In this document: one piece after another, positions 1 to 8,663 of the stretch
How positions within the stretch are numbered: the first letter of the stretch is position 1
How the letters are laid out: each line of letters opens with the position of its first letter
Source of the DNA: Palsa-504 sp963834685
Lineage (GTDB): Bacteria > Actinomycetota > Actinomycetes > Streptosporangiales > Streptosporangiaceae
DNA: 64,000 nt
NCBI GenBank assembly: GCA_963834685.1
Contig: CAWICW010000014.1
Location: forward strand, 124,001-188,000
Direction of reading: 5' to 3'
Position numbers and translations under genes: made by a program
The notes under the pieces: model-generated
Database searches by the model: none
Told to the model about the DNA's origin: nothing
What the model saw: only the letters and a program-made list of their open reading frames with translations

Positions 1-1
1 G

Positions 2-976
2 TACGGCGCCTTCGAGATCGTCGGCTACCAGACCTTCACCACCGAGATCTTCACCGAGCTCAATGGCTACAGCCTCGCTGCCTCCTGTGCCCTCTCCCTG
101 GTCCTGGTGCTGCTCAGCCTGCTGGTCCTGGCCGGCGAGGGCATGCTCCGCGGCCGCGGCCGGGTCAGCCGGTCCGGGCCGATGGCCCCGCGCCGCAGCC
201 CGCCCCAGCGGCTGGGCTGGACCCGCTGGCCGGTGCTGGCCCTGTTCGCCGCGCTGGTCCTGCTCGCGCTGGGTGTCCCGGTCGGGTCGACCCTGTACTG
301 GATGGCGGCCGGCCTGCCGCCGGCCCTGTCTGGCGGGGCTAACGTCTCGCTGCTGGACGCCGCCGGGCACACGGCCCTGTACGGCGGGGCGGCGGGCGCC
401 CTGGCCACGGTCATGGCCGTCCCGGTGGCCCTGCTGGCCATCCGGCACCCCGGTCGGATGCGGCACATCCTGGAGCGCAGCACCTACCTGGTCCTGGGCA
501 TGCCCGGCGTGGTCATCGCGTTCGCCCTGTCCTACTTCACCGAGCGTTACGCGGCCGGGTTCGGATACGGGACGTCGATGCTGCTCATCACCTGCTACGC
601 GATCATGTTCTTCCCGCTGGCGCTGGTCGGCGTCAAGGCGTCGCTGGCCCGGGCGCCGGTCAGCCTGGACGAGGTGGCCAGGTCCCTGGGTCAGCGACGG
701 CTGGCCGTGCTGCTCCGGGTGACCATGCGGCTGGCCGGGCCGGGCCTGGTCGCCGCGTTCTGCCTGGTCTTCCTGTCCGCGGTCACCGAGCTCACCGCCA
801 CTCTTCTGCTGATCCCGACTGGCACGCAGACCCTGGCCACGCAGTTCTGGGCCTATGAGTCCAATCTCTCCTACAGCCAGGCCGCGCCGTTCGCCCTGGT
901 CATGATCATCGTCGCGGCTGTGCCAAGCTATATCCTGGGCCGGTTCTTCAATCGCCCCGTCCAAACGCGAGGGTGA
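2..976 (+). CDS. Iron(III)-type ABC transporter permease, C-terminal part
   Basis: Inner-membrane permease of a two-domain FbpB/ThiP-like importer, moving a periplasmically bound substrate, most likely ferric iron, through the membrane. The reading frame is open from the left edge with no start, so the gene begins upstream of the window. The first residues, including TFTTEIFTEL, match the middle of FbpB-type permeases. Several hydrophobic helices follow, and an EAA-type loop (residues around SLDEVARSLGQRR) that contacts the ATPase. The stop TGA overlaps the GTG start of the ATPase gene, so the two are translationally coupled. The substrate is inferred from family resemblance only; thiamine or sulfate transport is possible because no binding protein is visible. 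Confidence 0.85.
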   Translation, partial: YGAFEIVGYQTFTTEIFTELNGYSLAASCALSLVLVLLSLLVLAGEGMLRGRGRVSRSGPMAPRRSPPQRLGWTRWPVLALFAALVLLALGVPVGSTLYWMAAGLPPALSGGANVSLLDAAGHTALYGGAAGALATVMAVPVALLAIRHPGRMRHILERSTYLVLGMPGVVIAFALSYFTERYAAGFGYGTSMLLITCYAIMFFPLALVGVKASLARAPVSLDEVARSLGQRRLAVLLRVTMRLAGPGLVAAFCLVFLSAVTELTATLLLIPTGTQTLATQFWAYESNLSYSQAAPFALVMIIVAAVPSYILGRFFNRPVQTRG

Positions 977-2097
977 GGGGAATGCGGCAAGTCGCGGTGA
1001 CCGGCCTGTACAAGGCGTTCGGGGCACACCCGGTGCTGACCGGCGTGGACCTGGAGGTGCCGGCCGGGTCCCTGACCGCGATCCTCGGCCCGTCCGGCAG
1101 CGGGAAGACCACCTTGCTGCGGCTGCTGGCCGGCTTCGAGCGCGCCGACGCCGGCACGATCAGCATCGGTGACGGCCTGGTCGACGGTCCCGGGGTCTAC
1201 GTCGCGCCGGAGCGGCGCCGCATCGGGTACGTGCCGCAGGAAGGCAGCCTGTTCCCGCATCTGACCATCGAGGCCAACGTCGGGTTCGGCCTGCCCGCCC
1301 GGGACCGCCGGGCCGGCCGGGCCGCGAGCATGCTGGAGATGGTGGGCCTGGGCGGGCTGGGACGACGGTACCCGCACCAGCTGTCCGGCGGCCAGCAGCA
1401 GCGGATCGCGCTGGCCCGGGCCCTGGCCATCGAGCCGGCCGTGGTGCTCCTCGACGAGCCGTTCGCCTCTCTCGACGCGCACCTGCGGGCCAGCGTCCGC
1501 GCCGACGTCCAGCAGATCTTCCGGCGGGCCGGTACCACCGCCGTGCTGGTGACCCACGACCAGGACGAGGCGCTATCGGTGGCCGACCGGGTCGCGGCCC
1601 TGCGCGACGGGACGATCGCGCAGTACGCGGCCCCCGAGGACCTCTACTGCCGCCCGGTCGACGCCGACCTGGCCACCTTCGTCGGCGAAGCCAACCTGCT
1701 CGAGGGCGTGCTCAACGGGGCCGTGGTGAAGACGTTGCTCGGCAACCTGCCCCTGGACCCCGCCGCCACCACCGCGCTCGGCACCGGCGGCCAGGTCACG
1801 GTCCTCATCCGCCCCGAGCAGATCGAACTCACCCCCGCTGACCACCCCCTCGCCCACGGCCCGTCCGGCCCCCACGGCCCGCCCGCCCCCGACGGTCCGT
1901 CCGCCGCAGACGGCCTACCTGGCCGGGTCACGTCCTACGGCTACCACGGCCACGATGCCGTCCTCCACGTGCAGCCTGACCGTGCCCCCGACGACCGCAC
2001 CCTCGTGGTCCGCATCATCGGCGGCCCCCACCTCCCGGTAGGCTCCCCGGTCACCCTCCGCGCCGCAGGCCCCGTCTTCGCCTGGCCCCGCGACTAG
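973..2097 (+). CDS. Iron(III)-type ABC transporter ATP-binding protein
   Basis: ATPase that powers the permease encoded just upstream. A Walker A motif (GPSGSGKTT, about residue 39), an intact signature LSGGQQQRIALARAL, a Walker B with D-loop (VVLLDEPFASLD) and the switch His (VTHDQDEA) are all visible. The C-terminal third is a TOBE-like domain, interrupted by a Pro/Gly/Asp-rich stretch near residues 295-315 that looks like an unstructured insertion. GTG at 973 overlaps the permease stop (GTGA); the ATG at 982 in the same frame is an alternative start. At 374 residues it fits the FbpC/PotA/CysA group. The specificity for iron is inferred from its partner. Confidence 0.88.
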   Translation: MRGMRQVAVTGLYKAFGAHPVLTGVDLEVPAGSLTAILGPSGSGKTTLLRLLAGFERADAGTISIGDGLVDGPGVYVAPERRRIGYVPQEGSLFPHLTIEANVGFGLPARDRRAGRAASMLEMVGLGGLGRRYPHQLSGGQQQRIALARALAIEPAVVLLDEPFASLDAHLRASVRADVQQIFRRAGTTAVLVTHDQDEALSVADRVAALRDGTIAQYAAPEDLYCRPVDADLATFVGEANLLEGVLNGAVVKTLLGNLPLDPAATTALGTGGQVTVLIRPEQIELTPADHPLAHGPSGPHGPPAPDGPSAADGLPGRVTSYGYHGHDAVLHVQPDRAPDDRTLVVRIIGGPHLPVGSPVTLRAAGPVFAWPRD

Positions 2098-2134
2098 CCC
2101 TCAAGCCGCACCCCGACCCCACGCCAGCCCCGGA

Positions 2135-2149
2135 CCCCGTCTACCGGGG
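2135..2149 (+). terminator. Short GC hairpin after the ABC operon
   Basis: CCCCG, loop TCTAC, CGGGG, 38 bases after the ATPase stop. There is no T-tract, as is common for actinobacterial terminators. The roughly 190 bases between here and 2347 contain no gene that I recognise. Confidence 0.35.
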
Positions 2150-2346
2150 CCGGTCCCCGCACTGCGACGGTCGATCGGCAGGGACGCCAGACGGCCGTAC
2201 ACGGCCGCCGTGCACATTCGGGCCATTCGCCGCGCGGCAGGTGACTTGTGCCACTACCAGCTCAGCGTCAGCGGTCAATCCTGGAAGTAGAGGATGAGTG
2301 CCCTTCTACGCAGTTGGGCGGTTCCCGATGTGAAAGTGGGGTCAAG

Positions 2347-2565
2347 ATGAGCTGGAATGTGCCGGGCTGGATACCCGGAGCGCCGAGCGCCGACGATGTG
2401 CCGGTGTGTGGACGCTGCGGCCATCGTGCTGGTGTACACCACGATGCCACCAGCTGCTCCATGCAGGGCCGCTGGTGGCGGCGCTGCCGGTGCAGCGGCT
2501 ATACCAGGTTCGATCCAACTGGCCCTCCGGCTGGACCCCGCTCGCCAGTTGACCGCGCCCGTTAG
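2347..2565 (+). CDS. Small Cys/His-rich protein, possible zinc-binding
   Basis: A 72-residue protein that I cannot assign to a named family. It begins at ATG 2347 and carries a CGRCGH near residue 17, followed by HH, and a later Cys group (CSMQ, then CRCSGY), a spacing that suggests one small zinc-binding knuckle. The frame is open further upstream to 2248, but the upstream residues look like noise. Similar short proteins with a C..CGH..H..C pattern occur in actinobacteria, usually without a known role. It is flanked by a hairpin (2573-2600) and converges on the MFS gene. The coding status rests on the Cys pattern and codon use alone. Confidence 0.45.
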   Translation: MSWNVPGWIPGAPSADDVPVCGRCGHRAGVHHDATSCSMQGRWWRRCRCSGYTRFDPTGPPAGPRSPVDRAR

Positions 2566-2572
2566 CGGGCGC

Positions 2573-2600
2573 CTGCCGGCTGCGGGGCGGCCACCGGCAG
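2573..2600. terminator. Inverted repeat between convergent genes
   Basis: CTGCCGG at 2573-2579 pairs with CCGGCAG at 2594-2600 around a 14-base loop, between the small Cys-rich gene and the end of the MFS gene. Plausible shared terminator. Confidence 0.35.
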
Positions 2601-2679
2601 CAGCACTGGCCACGGAGGTCACAAGGAGGAAACCGTGGCCGGATAGCCAGGCGGCGGGCAGAGTTGGCGCCGTCCCCTC

Positions 2680-3906
2680 TCAGGGACCAGGTGCCGCCGT
2701 GTCCTGTCCCGTGCGCGGGTGTCGTCCCCGGTCCTGTTCTGTCTGACGCTGTCTGAGCCGGATCACGCCGAGGGTCACCAGGCAGGCGACCGCCAGCAGC
2801 GAGTACGGGACCAGGTCCGACGTCGCCTGGGCCAGCACCCCGCTTCCGGCGGCCGCCACGGTCTGCCCGCCGGCCCAGGCCAGGTTGCCCAGGCTGAACG
2901 CCATCCCTTGGTCGAGTCGCAACCGATCCGCGCCTTCGCTCAGCAGCGTCATGGCCGGGGTAAAGAGCGTGCCGAAGGCGGGCATGCCCACGATCAGCAT
3001 CGGGATGAGCCATCGCAGCGACCCCAACGTGGGGGCCAGCAGGCTGACGGCCACCCCGGCCAGCAGCGAGATCTTGACCGGTGACAGGGCACCCCGGCGG
3101 TCGGCCTGCCTGCCTGCCAGCGGTGAAAGCCCCGCTTCTATCGCCGCCGAAGCCAGGAACGTCGCCGCGATGAGCAGCGCCGTGGCGCCGAGCTGGGCCA
3201 GCCGCAGTGGCGTGAGAACATCCAGCACGCCGAAGGCCATTCCTGCCAGCATGGTCAGCCACAGGCCGGTGCTGACGTTTGTATCGCGGACCGCGGGCCA
3301 CATGTCAGGCAGCCCCTGGGGAGTCGGCTCATGCGGTGCGGGCACCAGGAACGCCACGATCATGAGCGCGGCTCCGGCCAGCGCCGCGGTGGCAAACGCG
3401 GGCCCGGTTCCCACCTCGTCGGCGACCGCCCCGACCGCCGGGCCGAACAGCGCCCCGCCCACCGCGGCCCCCATGGCTGTGCCAATGAGCTGTCCGCGCC
3501 GGTCCGGCGGGGCCTCCGTGGCCAGCCAGGCCAGGCCCCCGGCCCAGGTACATGCCCCGCCCAGGCCCTGGACGAAGCGGGCGGCGTCGAGGATCCCCGC
3601 CACGGACGCCCAGCCGAACACGAAGGTCGAAAGGCTCATGAGCACCAGCCCGAGCAGCACCGCGCTCCGGTAGCCCAGGCGGGCCGCGAGCAGTCCCGCG
3701 GGCAGCGCACCGACCAGCGTGCCCAGTGGGTATCCCGCGACCAGAATGCCTGCCCCCGACTTGGACAGGTGGGCCACGTGCGTGTAATGGGGCAGCAGCG
3801 GGGTCAGCGCGGTGAAGAACAGCGTGTCGACCAGGACCAGCGCGCACACGAAGGCGAGCAGGGCACGCACCGGGCGCGCCAGCCGCGATCGAGTCTCTTC
3901 CGTCAC
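2680..3906 (-). CDS. MFS transporter
   Basis: A 408-residue major facilitator superfamily membrane protein with about twelve hydrophobic segments. The loop after helix 2 carries the typical LAARLGYRSAV pattern (motif A-like), and AAVGGALFGPAVG in the first half resembles an antiporter-type motif, which favours drug or metabolite export. GTG at 3906 is the start, and it overlaps the stop of a transposase fragment (GTGA). The tail after the last helix is Arg/Gln-rich and probably cytoplasmic. The substrate is unknown, and no regulator is adjacent. Confidence 0.85.
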   Translation of the reverse strand: MTEETRSRLARPVRALLAFVCALVLVDTLFFTALTPLLPHYTHVAHLSKSGAGILVAGYPLGTLVGALPAGLLAARLGYRSAVLLGLVLMSLSTFVFGWASVAGILDAARFVQGLGGACTWAGGLAWLATEAPPDRRGQLIGTAMGAAVGGALFGPAVGAVADEVGTGPAFATAALAGAALMIVAFLVPAPHEPTPQGLPDMWPAVRDTNVSTGLWLTMLAGMAFGVLDVLTPLRLAQLGATALLIAATFLASAAIEAGLSPLAGRQADRRGALSPVKISLLAGVAVSLLAPTLGSLRWLIPMLIVGMPAFGTLFTPAMTLLSEGADRLRLDQGMAFSLGNLAWAGGQTVAAAGSGVLAQATSDLVPYSLLAVACLVTLGVIRLRQRQTEQDRGRHPRTGQDTAAPGP

Positions 3907-4061
3907 CGCGCGGGACCGGCAGCGGTCAGCAGCTCACGTTCAACGTCGTCATGAGCCGAGCCGAGGTGCTCGATATCCCGCGACCCGCGCCGCGACCAAT
4001 GGACGATCTGCACCGCCGTCGCACCCGAGATCGTCCTCACCGTCCGCACATACAGGGACAT
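3903..4061 (-). pseudogene. Transposase N-terminal fragment
   Basis: Reading the minus strand from ATG 4061 gives 52 residues containing SGATAVQIVH and IEHLGSAHDD. From memory, these are hallmarks of the N terminus of IS1634/IS4-like transposases in actinobacteria. The similarity stops after about 45 residues and the frame terminates at the MFS start, so the catalytic domain is gone. I saw no terminal inverted repeats. It marks an old insertion and deletion next to the MFS gene. The rest of the gap to 4274 holds only a small hairpin, CAGGTC-AGA-GACCTG at 4122-4136. Confidence 0.6.
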
Positions 4062-4274
4062 CAGCCCAGCCTAGAGCCAACGGCTAGTGCGCAACTTCAG
4101 CAATCGCAAGCAACGAACCTGCAGGTCAGAGACCTGGAGAACGGCGCCCGCCCTTATGACGCACATGGCGGAAGAAACGCCGAGGGATGTTTGCCATGGG
4201 GTGCCGGACCTGACAGGCTTTCGGCTATTGTCCGGTGGCTCAGCAAAACGGTACCTCAGCGACGGGGGTTGCTC

Positions 4275-5177
4275 ATGGCGGCGCGTACTCGGCGGTCGCT
4301 CAGAGTGTGCCGCTGGGCCGGGACCGCGGTCCTGGCCGCCGGCGTGGCCCTGGCCGTCACCGCCCCGTCCGCCGCGGCCAGCGACGCCCGTCCCAGTACC
4401 ACGGGGCCGGCTGGCGTGCAGGCCAAGGCGGCCGCGATCGCGGTCGCGTCCACCGGGCAGGTGCTGTGGAGCCGCGACCTGAACACCGAGGTCCCGATGG
4501 CCAGCATCACCAAGGTGATGACCGCGCTGGTGGTGATCAGGGCGGGCGATCTGGGCCGGCGGATCACCGTCCCGTCCGCCGTGGTCGGCTACGTGGCAGA
4601 ACACGACGCCAGCAGTGCGGGCCTGTGGCCGGGGGACACCCTGACCGCCAGCCAGCTGCTGGAGGCGCTGCTGCTGCCCTCCGGCGCCGATGCCGCCTAC
4701 ACCCTGGCCCAGGCGTACGGGCCGGGCCGGTCGGCGTTCATCGCCAAGATGAACGCCACGGCCAAGCTGCTCGGCATGACCCGGACGCACTTCAGCAACT
4801 TCGACGGGCTGCCCTATCCGACCGGGTACTCGACCTACTCGACTCCGGCCAACCTCATCAAGCTCGGCCGGGTGGCGATGACCTCGGCGGTCTTCCGCTC
4901 GATCGTGGACCGGCGCAGCTACCGGGTCGCGTCCGGCTCCGGGCATCACGCGTACTTCTGGGCCAACCTCAACCCGCTGCTCGGCGTGTACCGGGGCGCG
5001 ATCGGCATCAAGACCGGATACACCCCAGCCGCGGGGCACTGCCTGCTGTTCGAGGTCACCCGGGCCGGCCGTTCGTTCATCGGGGTCAACCTCGACAGTC
5101 CCGGCGTGGGCACCACGGTCAACGGAGCCGACGCGACCCGGATGCTGAACTGGGCCTTCAGCCTGCCCGGCCGCTGA
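4275..5177 (+). CDS. D-alanyl-D-alanine carboxypeptidase, peptidase S11 family
   Basis: Exported penicillin-binding enzyme that trims the terminal D-Ala of peptidoglycan pentapeptides. ATG 4275 follows a GGGGG stretch. The first 35 residues form a signal peptide ending near PSAAASDA. The catalytic SxxK is Ser77-Ile-Thr-Lys80 and the KTG triad is at 246-248 (GIKTGYTPAAGHC). The second motif, normally SGN, reads Ser136-Gly-Ala138, so the Asn of the active site is replaced. With 300 residues and no C-terminal amphipathic anchor or transmembrane helix, it is a short, possibly secreted form. The frame is open upstream to 3951, but that extension is not protein-like. Monocistronic. Confidence 0.88.
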   Translation: MAARTRRSLRVCRWAGTAVLAAGVALAVTAPSAAASDARPSTTGPAGVQAKAAAIAVASTGQVLWSRDLNTEVPMASITKVMTALVVIRAGDLGRRITVPSAVVGYVAEHDASSAGLWPGDTLTASQLLEALLLPSGADAAYTLAQAYGPGRSAFIAKMNATAKLLGMTRTHFSNFDGLPYPTGYSTYSTPANLIKLGRVAMTSAVFRSIVDRRSYRVASGSGHHAYFWANLNPLLGVYRGAIGIKTGYTPAAGHCLLFEVTRAGRSFIGVNLDSPGVGTTVNGADATRMLNWAFSLPGR

Positions 5178-5281
5178 TCACCGTCGCCGCTTGACCCTGC
5201 CGGGCCGTCCTCATGCGGTGGCAGGAAAGGTGGGATATTCGTCATTGCTGCCACCTGGTCGCGGGCGGCACACTGACATGC

Positions 5282-6283
5282 ATGCGCACGGTGCTGATCG
5301 TCCTGTTCGACGGGGTGCAGAGCCTGGACGTGACCGGCCCGCTGGAGGTGTTCGCCGGGGCCAACCGCTGGCAGTCCGGCCGGGACCATAGCCCCGCCGG
5401 ACCCAACGGTCCGGACGGACCCGCGTACCGGATCCGCACGGCCAGCCTGGGCGGTCGCCCGGTGCGGACCTCCAGCGGGCTGCGCCTGGCGCCCGACCAG
5501 GACCTCGCGGACTCGGCAGGCCCGGATGTGCTGCTCGTGCCGGGCGGCGAGGGCACTCGGCACGCCGATCCGGGCCTCGTCGCGTGGCTGAGCACACACG
5601 GCCGCGGCGCCCGGCGGCTGGTCTCGGTCTGCACCGGCGCGTTCCTGCTGGCCGAGGCGGGCCTGCTGGACCGGCGCCGGGTCACCACCCACTGGGCCTA
5701 CTGCGCGACCCTCGCGGCCAGGTTTCCCGAGATCACCGTCGACCCGGACCCGATCTTCGTCACCGACGGGAACATCACCACCTCCGCCGGGGTCACCGCC
5801 GGGATCGACCTGGCGCTGGCCCTGGTCGAAGACGACCTGGGCCGCGACGCGGCGCTGGACATCGCCCGGCATCTGGTGGTGTTCCTGCGCCGCCCGGCCA
5901 ACCAGGCCCAGTTCAGCACCCAGCTCGCCGCTCAGCTCGCCGACCGGGAGCCGCTGCGCGAGGTGCAGCGGTGGATCGCCGATCACCCGGCCGCTGACCT
6001 ATCCGTCGAGAAGCTGGCCAGCCGGGCCAGCCTGTCCCCGCGCCAGTTCGCCCGCGCGTTCGCCGCCGAGGTCGGCATGCCGCCCGGCCGCTACGTCGAC
6101 CTGGTCCGGCTCGAGACCGCTCGGCGCCGGATAGAAGACACCGCCGACGGCGTGGCGGAGACCGCCCGCCATTGCGGATACGGCACGCCGGAGGCCATGC
6201 GACGCGCCTTCGTCCGCGTGCTCGGCGTCAGCCCGGCTGAGTACCGCCGCCGCTTCCGCCCCGCCCCCGCCCGCCATTCCTGA
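5282..6283 (+). CDS. GlxA-type AraC family regulator with DJ-1/PfpI domain
   Basis: Transcription factor of 333 residues. Residues 1-170 form a DJ-1/PfpI-like (glutamine amidotransferase-like) domain with the elbow SVCTGAFLLAEAGLL. Residues about 215-320 carry two AraC helix-turn-helix units (LSVEKLASRASLSPRQFARAF and the GVAETARHCGYGTPEAMRRAF region). ATG 5282 is chosen because MRTVLIVLFDGVQSLDV is the conserved N terminus; the upstream ORF extension lacks similarity. Eight bases separate its stop from a stand-alone DJ-1 protein, whose ribosome site GAGGAG overlaps the stop, so the two form an operon. The ligand and target genes are not known; the pair may sense a reactive metabolite. Confidence 0.88.
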   Translation: MRTVLIVLFDGVQSLDVTGPLEVFAGANRWQSGRDHSPAGPNGPDGPAYRIRTASLGGRPVRTSSGLRLAPDQDLADSAGPDVLLVPGGEGTRHADPGLVAWLSTHGRGARRLVSVCTGAFLLAEAGLLDRRRVTTHWAYCATLAARFPEITVDPDPIFVTDGNITTSAGVTAGIDLALALVEDDLGRDAALDIARHLVVFLRRPANQAQFSTQLAAQLADREPLREVQRWIADHPAADLSVEKLASRASLSPRQFARAFAAEVGMPPGRYVDLVRLETARRRIEDTADGVAETARHCGYGTPEAMRRAFVRVLGVSPAEYRRRFRPAPARHS

Positions 6284-6291
6284 GGAGAGTC

Positions 6292-6939
6292 ATGCAGATC
6301 GTGATCGTGCTCTACGACCGGTTCACCGCGCTGGACGCGGTCGGCCCGTACCAGGTGTTCAGCAGCCTGCGCGGTGCGGAGGTGGTCTTCGCTGCCGAGC
6401 AGGCGGGCCGCGTCAGCGACGACGAACGGAGCCTGCACCTGTCGGCCGAGGCCGCGCTCGCCGACGTCCCTAACCCGGACATCGTGGTCGTCCCCGGCGG
6501 CCCCGGCCAGCACGACCAGATGGACGACGGCCCCCTGCACGAGTGGCTCCGCGCGGCCGACCAGGGAACCTCGTGGACCACATCGGTGTGCACCGGCTCG
6601 CTCATCCTGGCCGCCGCCGGACTGCTGCCAGGCCGTCGTGCGACATCGCACTGGCTCGCCCTGGGTGAGCTCGGGCAGCACGGTGCGATCCCGGTCAGCG
6701 AGCGGGTGGTCGTCGACGGCAAGTACGTGACCGCGGCAGGCGTGTCGGCCGGCATCGACATGGGCCTGGTCCTGGTCGGCCGGATCGCGGGCGACGAAGC
6801 CGCCCAGGCCATCCAGCTCGGCATCGAGTACGACCCCCAGCCCCCCTACGACGCGGGCTCCCCAGACCGCGCCCCGGCCGAGATCGTCCGCAAGCTGCGC
6901 GCCCGCAGCCGCTTCATCCTCACCGCCCGCCCCACCTAA
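6292..6939 (+). CDS. DJ-1/PfpI family protein
   Basis: A 215-residue single-domain member of the ThiJ/PfpI superfamily. The nucleophile elbow TSVCTGSLILAAAGLL holds the conserved Cys, and VVPGGPGQ follows the central strand. Relatives include isonitrile hydratases, glyoxalase III-like enzymes and chaperones, so the exact reaction cannot be assigned. It is cytoplasmic, with no signal peptide. It is cotranscribed with the GlxA-type regulator (8-base gap), which has the same fold in its sensor domain, and the pair may share a ligand. A hairpin cluster follows at 6972-7069. Confidence 0.82.
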   Translation: MQIVIVLYDRFTALDAVGPYQVFSSLRGAEVVFAAEQAGRVSDDERSLHLSAEAALADVPNPDIVVVPGGPGQHDQMDDGPLHEWLRAADQGTSWTTSVCTGSLILAAAGLLPGRRATSHWLALGELGQHGAIPVSERVVVDGKYVTAAGVSAGIDMGLVLVGRIAGDEAAQAIQLGIEYDPQPPYDAGSPDRAPAEIVRKLRARSRFILTARPT

Positions 6940-6971
6940 CCCGCCACCCCTGCCCCAAGCCCCCCGCCCAC

Positions 6972-7069
6972 CGGAGGATCCCTCCGCTTACCGTGGTGGA
7001 TTCGGGCTTGGCGGTGGATTACTGGTACCCCAGCACACGCTTTCCACCACGAAGCCCGGATCAACCACG
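6972..7069. terminator. Two nested hairpins between convergent genes
   Basis: CGGAGG-ATC-CCTCCG at 6972-6986 is a tight 6-bp stem. Beyond it, 18 bases at 6992-7009 pair at 16 positions with 7052-7069, and the intervening loop contains further pairing (GGTGGA with TCCACC). This looks like a bidirectional terminator between the DJ-1 gene and the amidohydrolase gene. Confidence 0.55.
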
Positions 7070-7200
7070 CAAATGGTGCCCGCGATACTGGAGTTGCCAG
7101 ATGGAGGGCATCTCGCGGCAGCAGGGCTGTCCGAAGCTGAGACGCTGCCAACGCCGACGCCGTGACCCTAGTGAGCGGCGAAGACACCGACGTCATGACC

Positions 7201-8418
7201 CTAGCGCTCAGCGAAGACGCCCTCGCGACGGTCGTAGTCGTAGCGGTAGATCTCCCGGCCGTCCAGGAACGCTCGCTCGGCCCGGCTCATCACGTCCAGC
7301 GGGTCGCCGGACCAGATCACCAGGTCGGCGTCCTTGCCGGCCTCCAGCGAGCCGATCCGGTCGGCGCAGCCGATAATCCGCGCCGGGTTGATCGTCACGG
7401 CCCGCAGCGCCGTCACCGGGTCCAGACCCTCCTTGACCGCCAGCGTGGCCTGGTGGATGAGGAAGTGGATCGGTACCACCGGGTGGTCGGTGGTGATGGC
7501 GATCGTCACCCCGGCCGCCGCCAGCCGGCCCGGGTTGGCCAGCGACCGGTTGCGCAGCTCGACCTTGGACCGGCTGGTGAACAGCGGCCCGATGATGACC
7601 GGGATCCGGGCGGCGGCGATCTGGTCGGCCAGCAGGTACGCCTCGGTGCCGTGGTCGATGACCAGCTCATAGCCGAACTCCCTGGCCATCCGCATCGCGG
7701 TCGCGATGTCGTCGGCCCGGTGGCAGTGCTGGCGCCACGGGATCTCCCGGCGCAGCACCCGGCTGAGCGCCTCGAGCTTCAGGTCGCGATCGACCACGGT
7801 CCGTTCCGGAGAATCCTCCGAAGCGGCCAGCTTGGCCTGGTAGTTCTGGGCGGCGACGAACGCGCCGCGGATCACCGCGGCGGTGCCCAGCCGGGTGGAC
7901 GGAGTCTCGTTCCGCTCGCCGTAGACCCGCTTGGGGTTCTCGCCGAGCGCGGACTTCAGGCCGGCCGGCTCGCGCAGCACCATGTCGTCCACGGTGCGGC
8001 CCCAGCACTTGATGGCCACGGTCTGGCCGCCGATCGGGTTGGCCGAGCCGGGGTTGACGTTGACCGCGAGCACACCGCCCATGATGGCGTCGCGGAAGCC
8101 CTGGTCGGCCGGGTTGATCGCGTCCAGCGCGCGGACGTGCGCGGCGTTCGGGTCGGTCCGCTCGTTGGTGTCCTGGCCCGCCCAGCCCTCGGCCTCCTCG
8201 GCCACGCCGGCGTGGGCGTGCGCGTCGATGAAGCCGGGCAGCACCCACTTCCCAGTGGCGTTGACCACGACGACGCCGGACGGCACCGCAAACCCGGGCC
8301 CCTCGACGGCCGTGATCTTCTCGTCCCGGAACAGGACGGTCCCGCCCTCGATCGGCTCACCCTCGACCGGGACGATCCGGCCCCCGACGATCGCTGTGCC
8401 CCTGCTCGTCTCCGTCAC
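7201..8418 (-). CDS. Amidohydrolase family protein, imidazolonepropionase-like
   Basis: Metal-dependent hydrolase of 405 residues with a TIM-barrel amidohydrolase fold. Visible metal ligands are HAH after GFIDA (about residue 66), further His in the QHCHR and DHGTEAY regions, and the Asp of TTDHP. The composite N- and C-terminal beta domain is typical of imidazolonepropionase and dihydroorotase relatives (AGKDADLVIWSGDPLD). The substrate is unknown; a cyclic amide or an aryl dipeptide-like compound is possible. GTG 8418 lies only seven bases after a TAAGAT hexamer on the same strand, and no Shine-Dalgarno sequence is present, so the mRNA may be leaderless. Confidence 0.82.
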   Translation of the reverse strand: MTETSRGTAIVGGRIVPVEGEPIEGGTVLFRDEKITAVEGPGFAVPSGVVVVNATGKWVLPGFIDAHAHAGVAEEAEGWAGQDTNERTDPNAAHVRALDAINPADQGFRDAIMGGVLAVNVNPGSANPIGGQTVAIKCWGRTVDDMVLREPAGLKSALGENPKRVYGERNETPSTRLGTAAVIRGAFVAAQNYQAKLAASEDSPERTVVDRDLKLEALSRVLRREIPWRQHCHRADDIATAMRMAREFGYELVIDHGTEAYLLADQIAAARIPVIIGPLFTSRSKVELRNRSLANPGRLAAAGVTIAITTDHPVVPIHFLIHQATLAVKEGLDPVTALRAVTINPARIIGCADRIGSLEAGKDADLVIWSGDPLDVMSRAERAFLDGREIYRYDYDRREGVFAER

Positions 8419-8454
8419 CCGGCTTATCTTAGGCGCCGAGAACTCGGCGGCTCC

Positions 8455-8663
8455 CTACGCGGCGCCCAGGAAGAACTCGGTCAGCACCGGCGCGATCACC
8501 TCGGGCGGCACGCCGTGGTCGTAGCCCTCCATCATGACCAGCTTGGCCCCGGGGATGATGGCCGCGGTCTCCTGCACCGTGCGGTGGAGTAGGGCTGGGT
8601 GTCGCCGCTGTCGCCACGGCCGCGCCGGTCGTAGGTGTCAACGGTGAACCGCGCGAATCATCG
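8455..8663 (-). pseudogene. Alpha/beta hydrolase remnant with internal deletion
   Basis: Minus-strand translation gives TYDRRGRGDSGDTQPYS, the segment that follows strand beta-4 in many small alpha/beta hydrolases. After about 10 bases and a frame change, it continues as LVMMEGYDHGVPPEVIAPVL and a stop at 8455, the typical C terminus with the catalytic His (GYDHG). The N terminus, the nucleophile elbow and everything between the two pieces are missing. The piece sits between the amidohydrolase and the aldo/keto reductase on the same strand. Confidence 0.7.
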
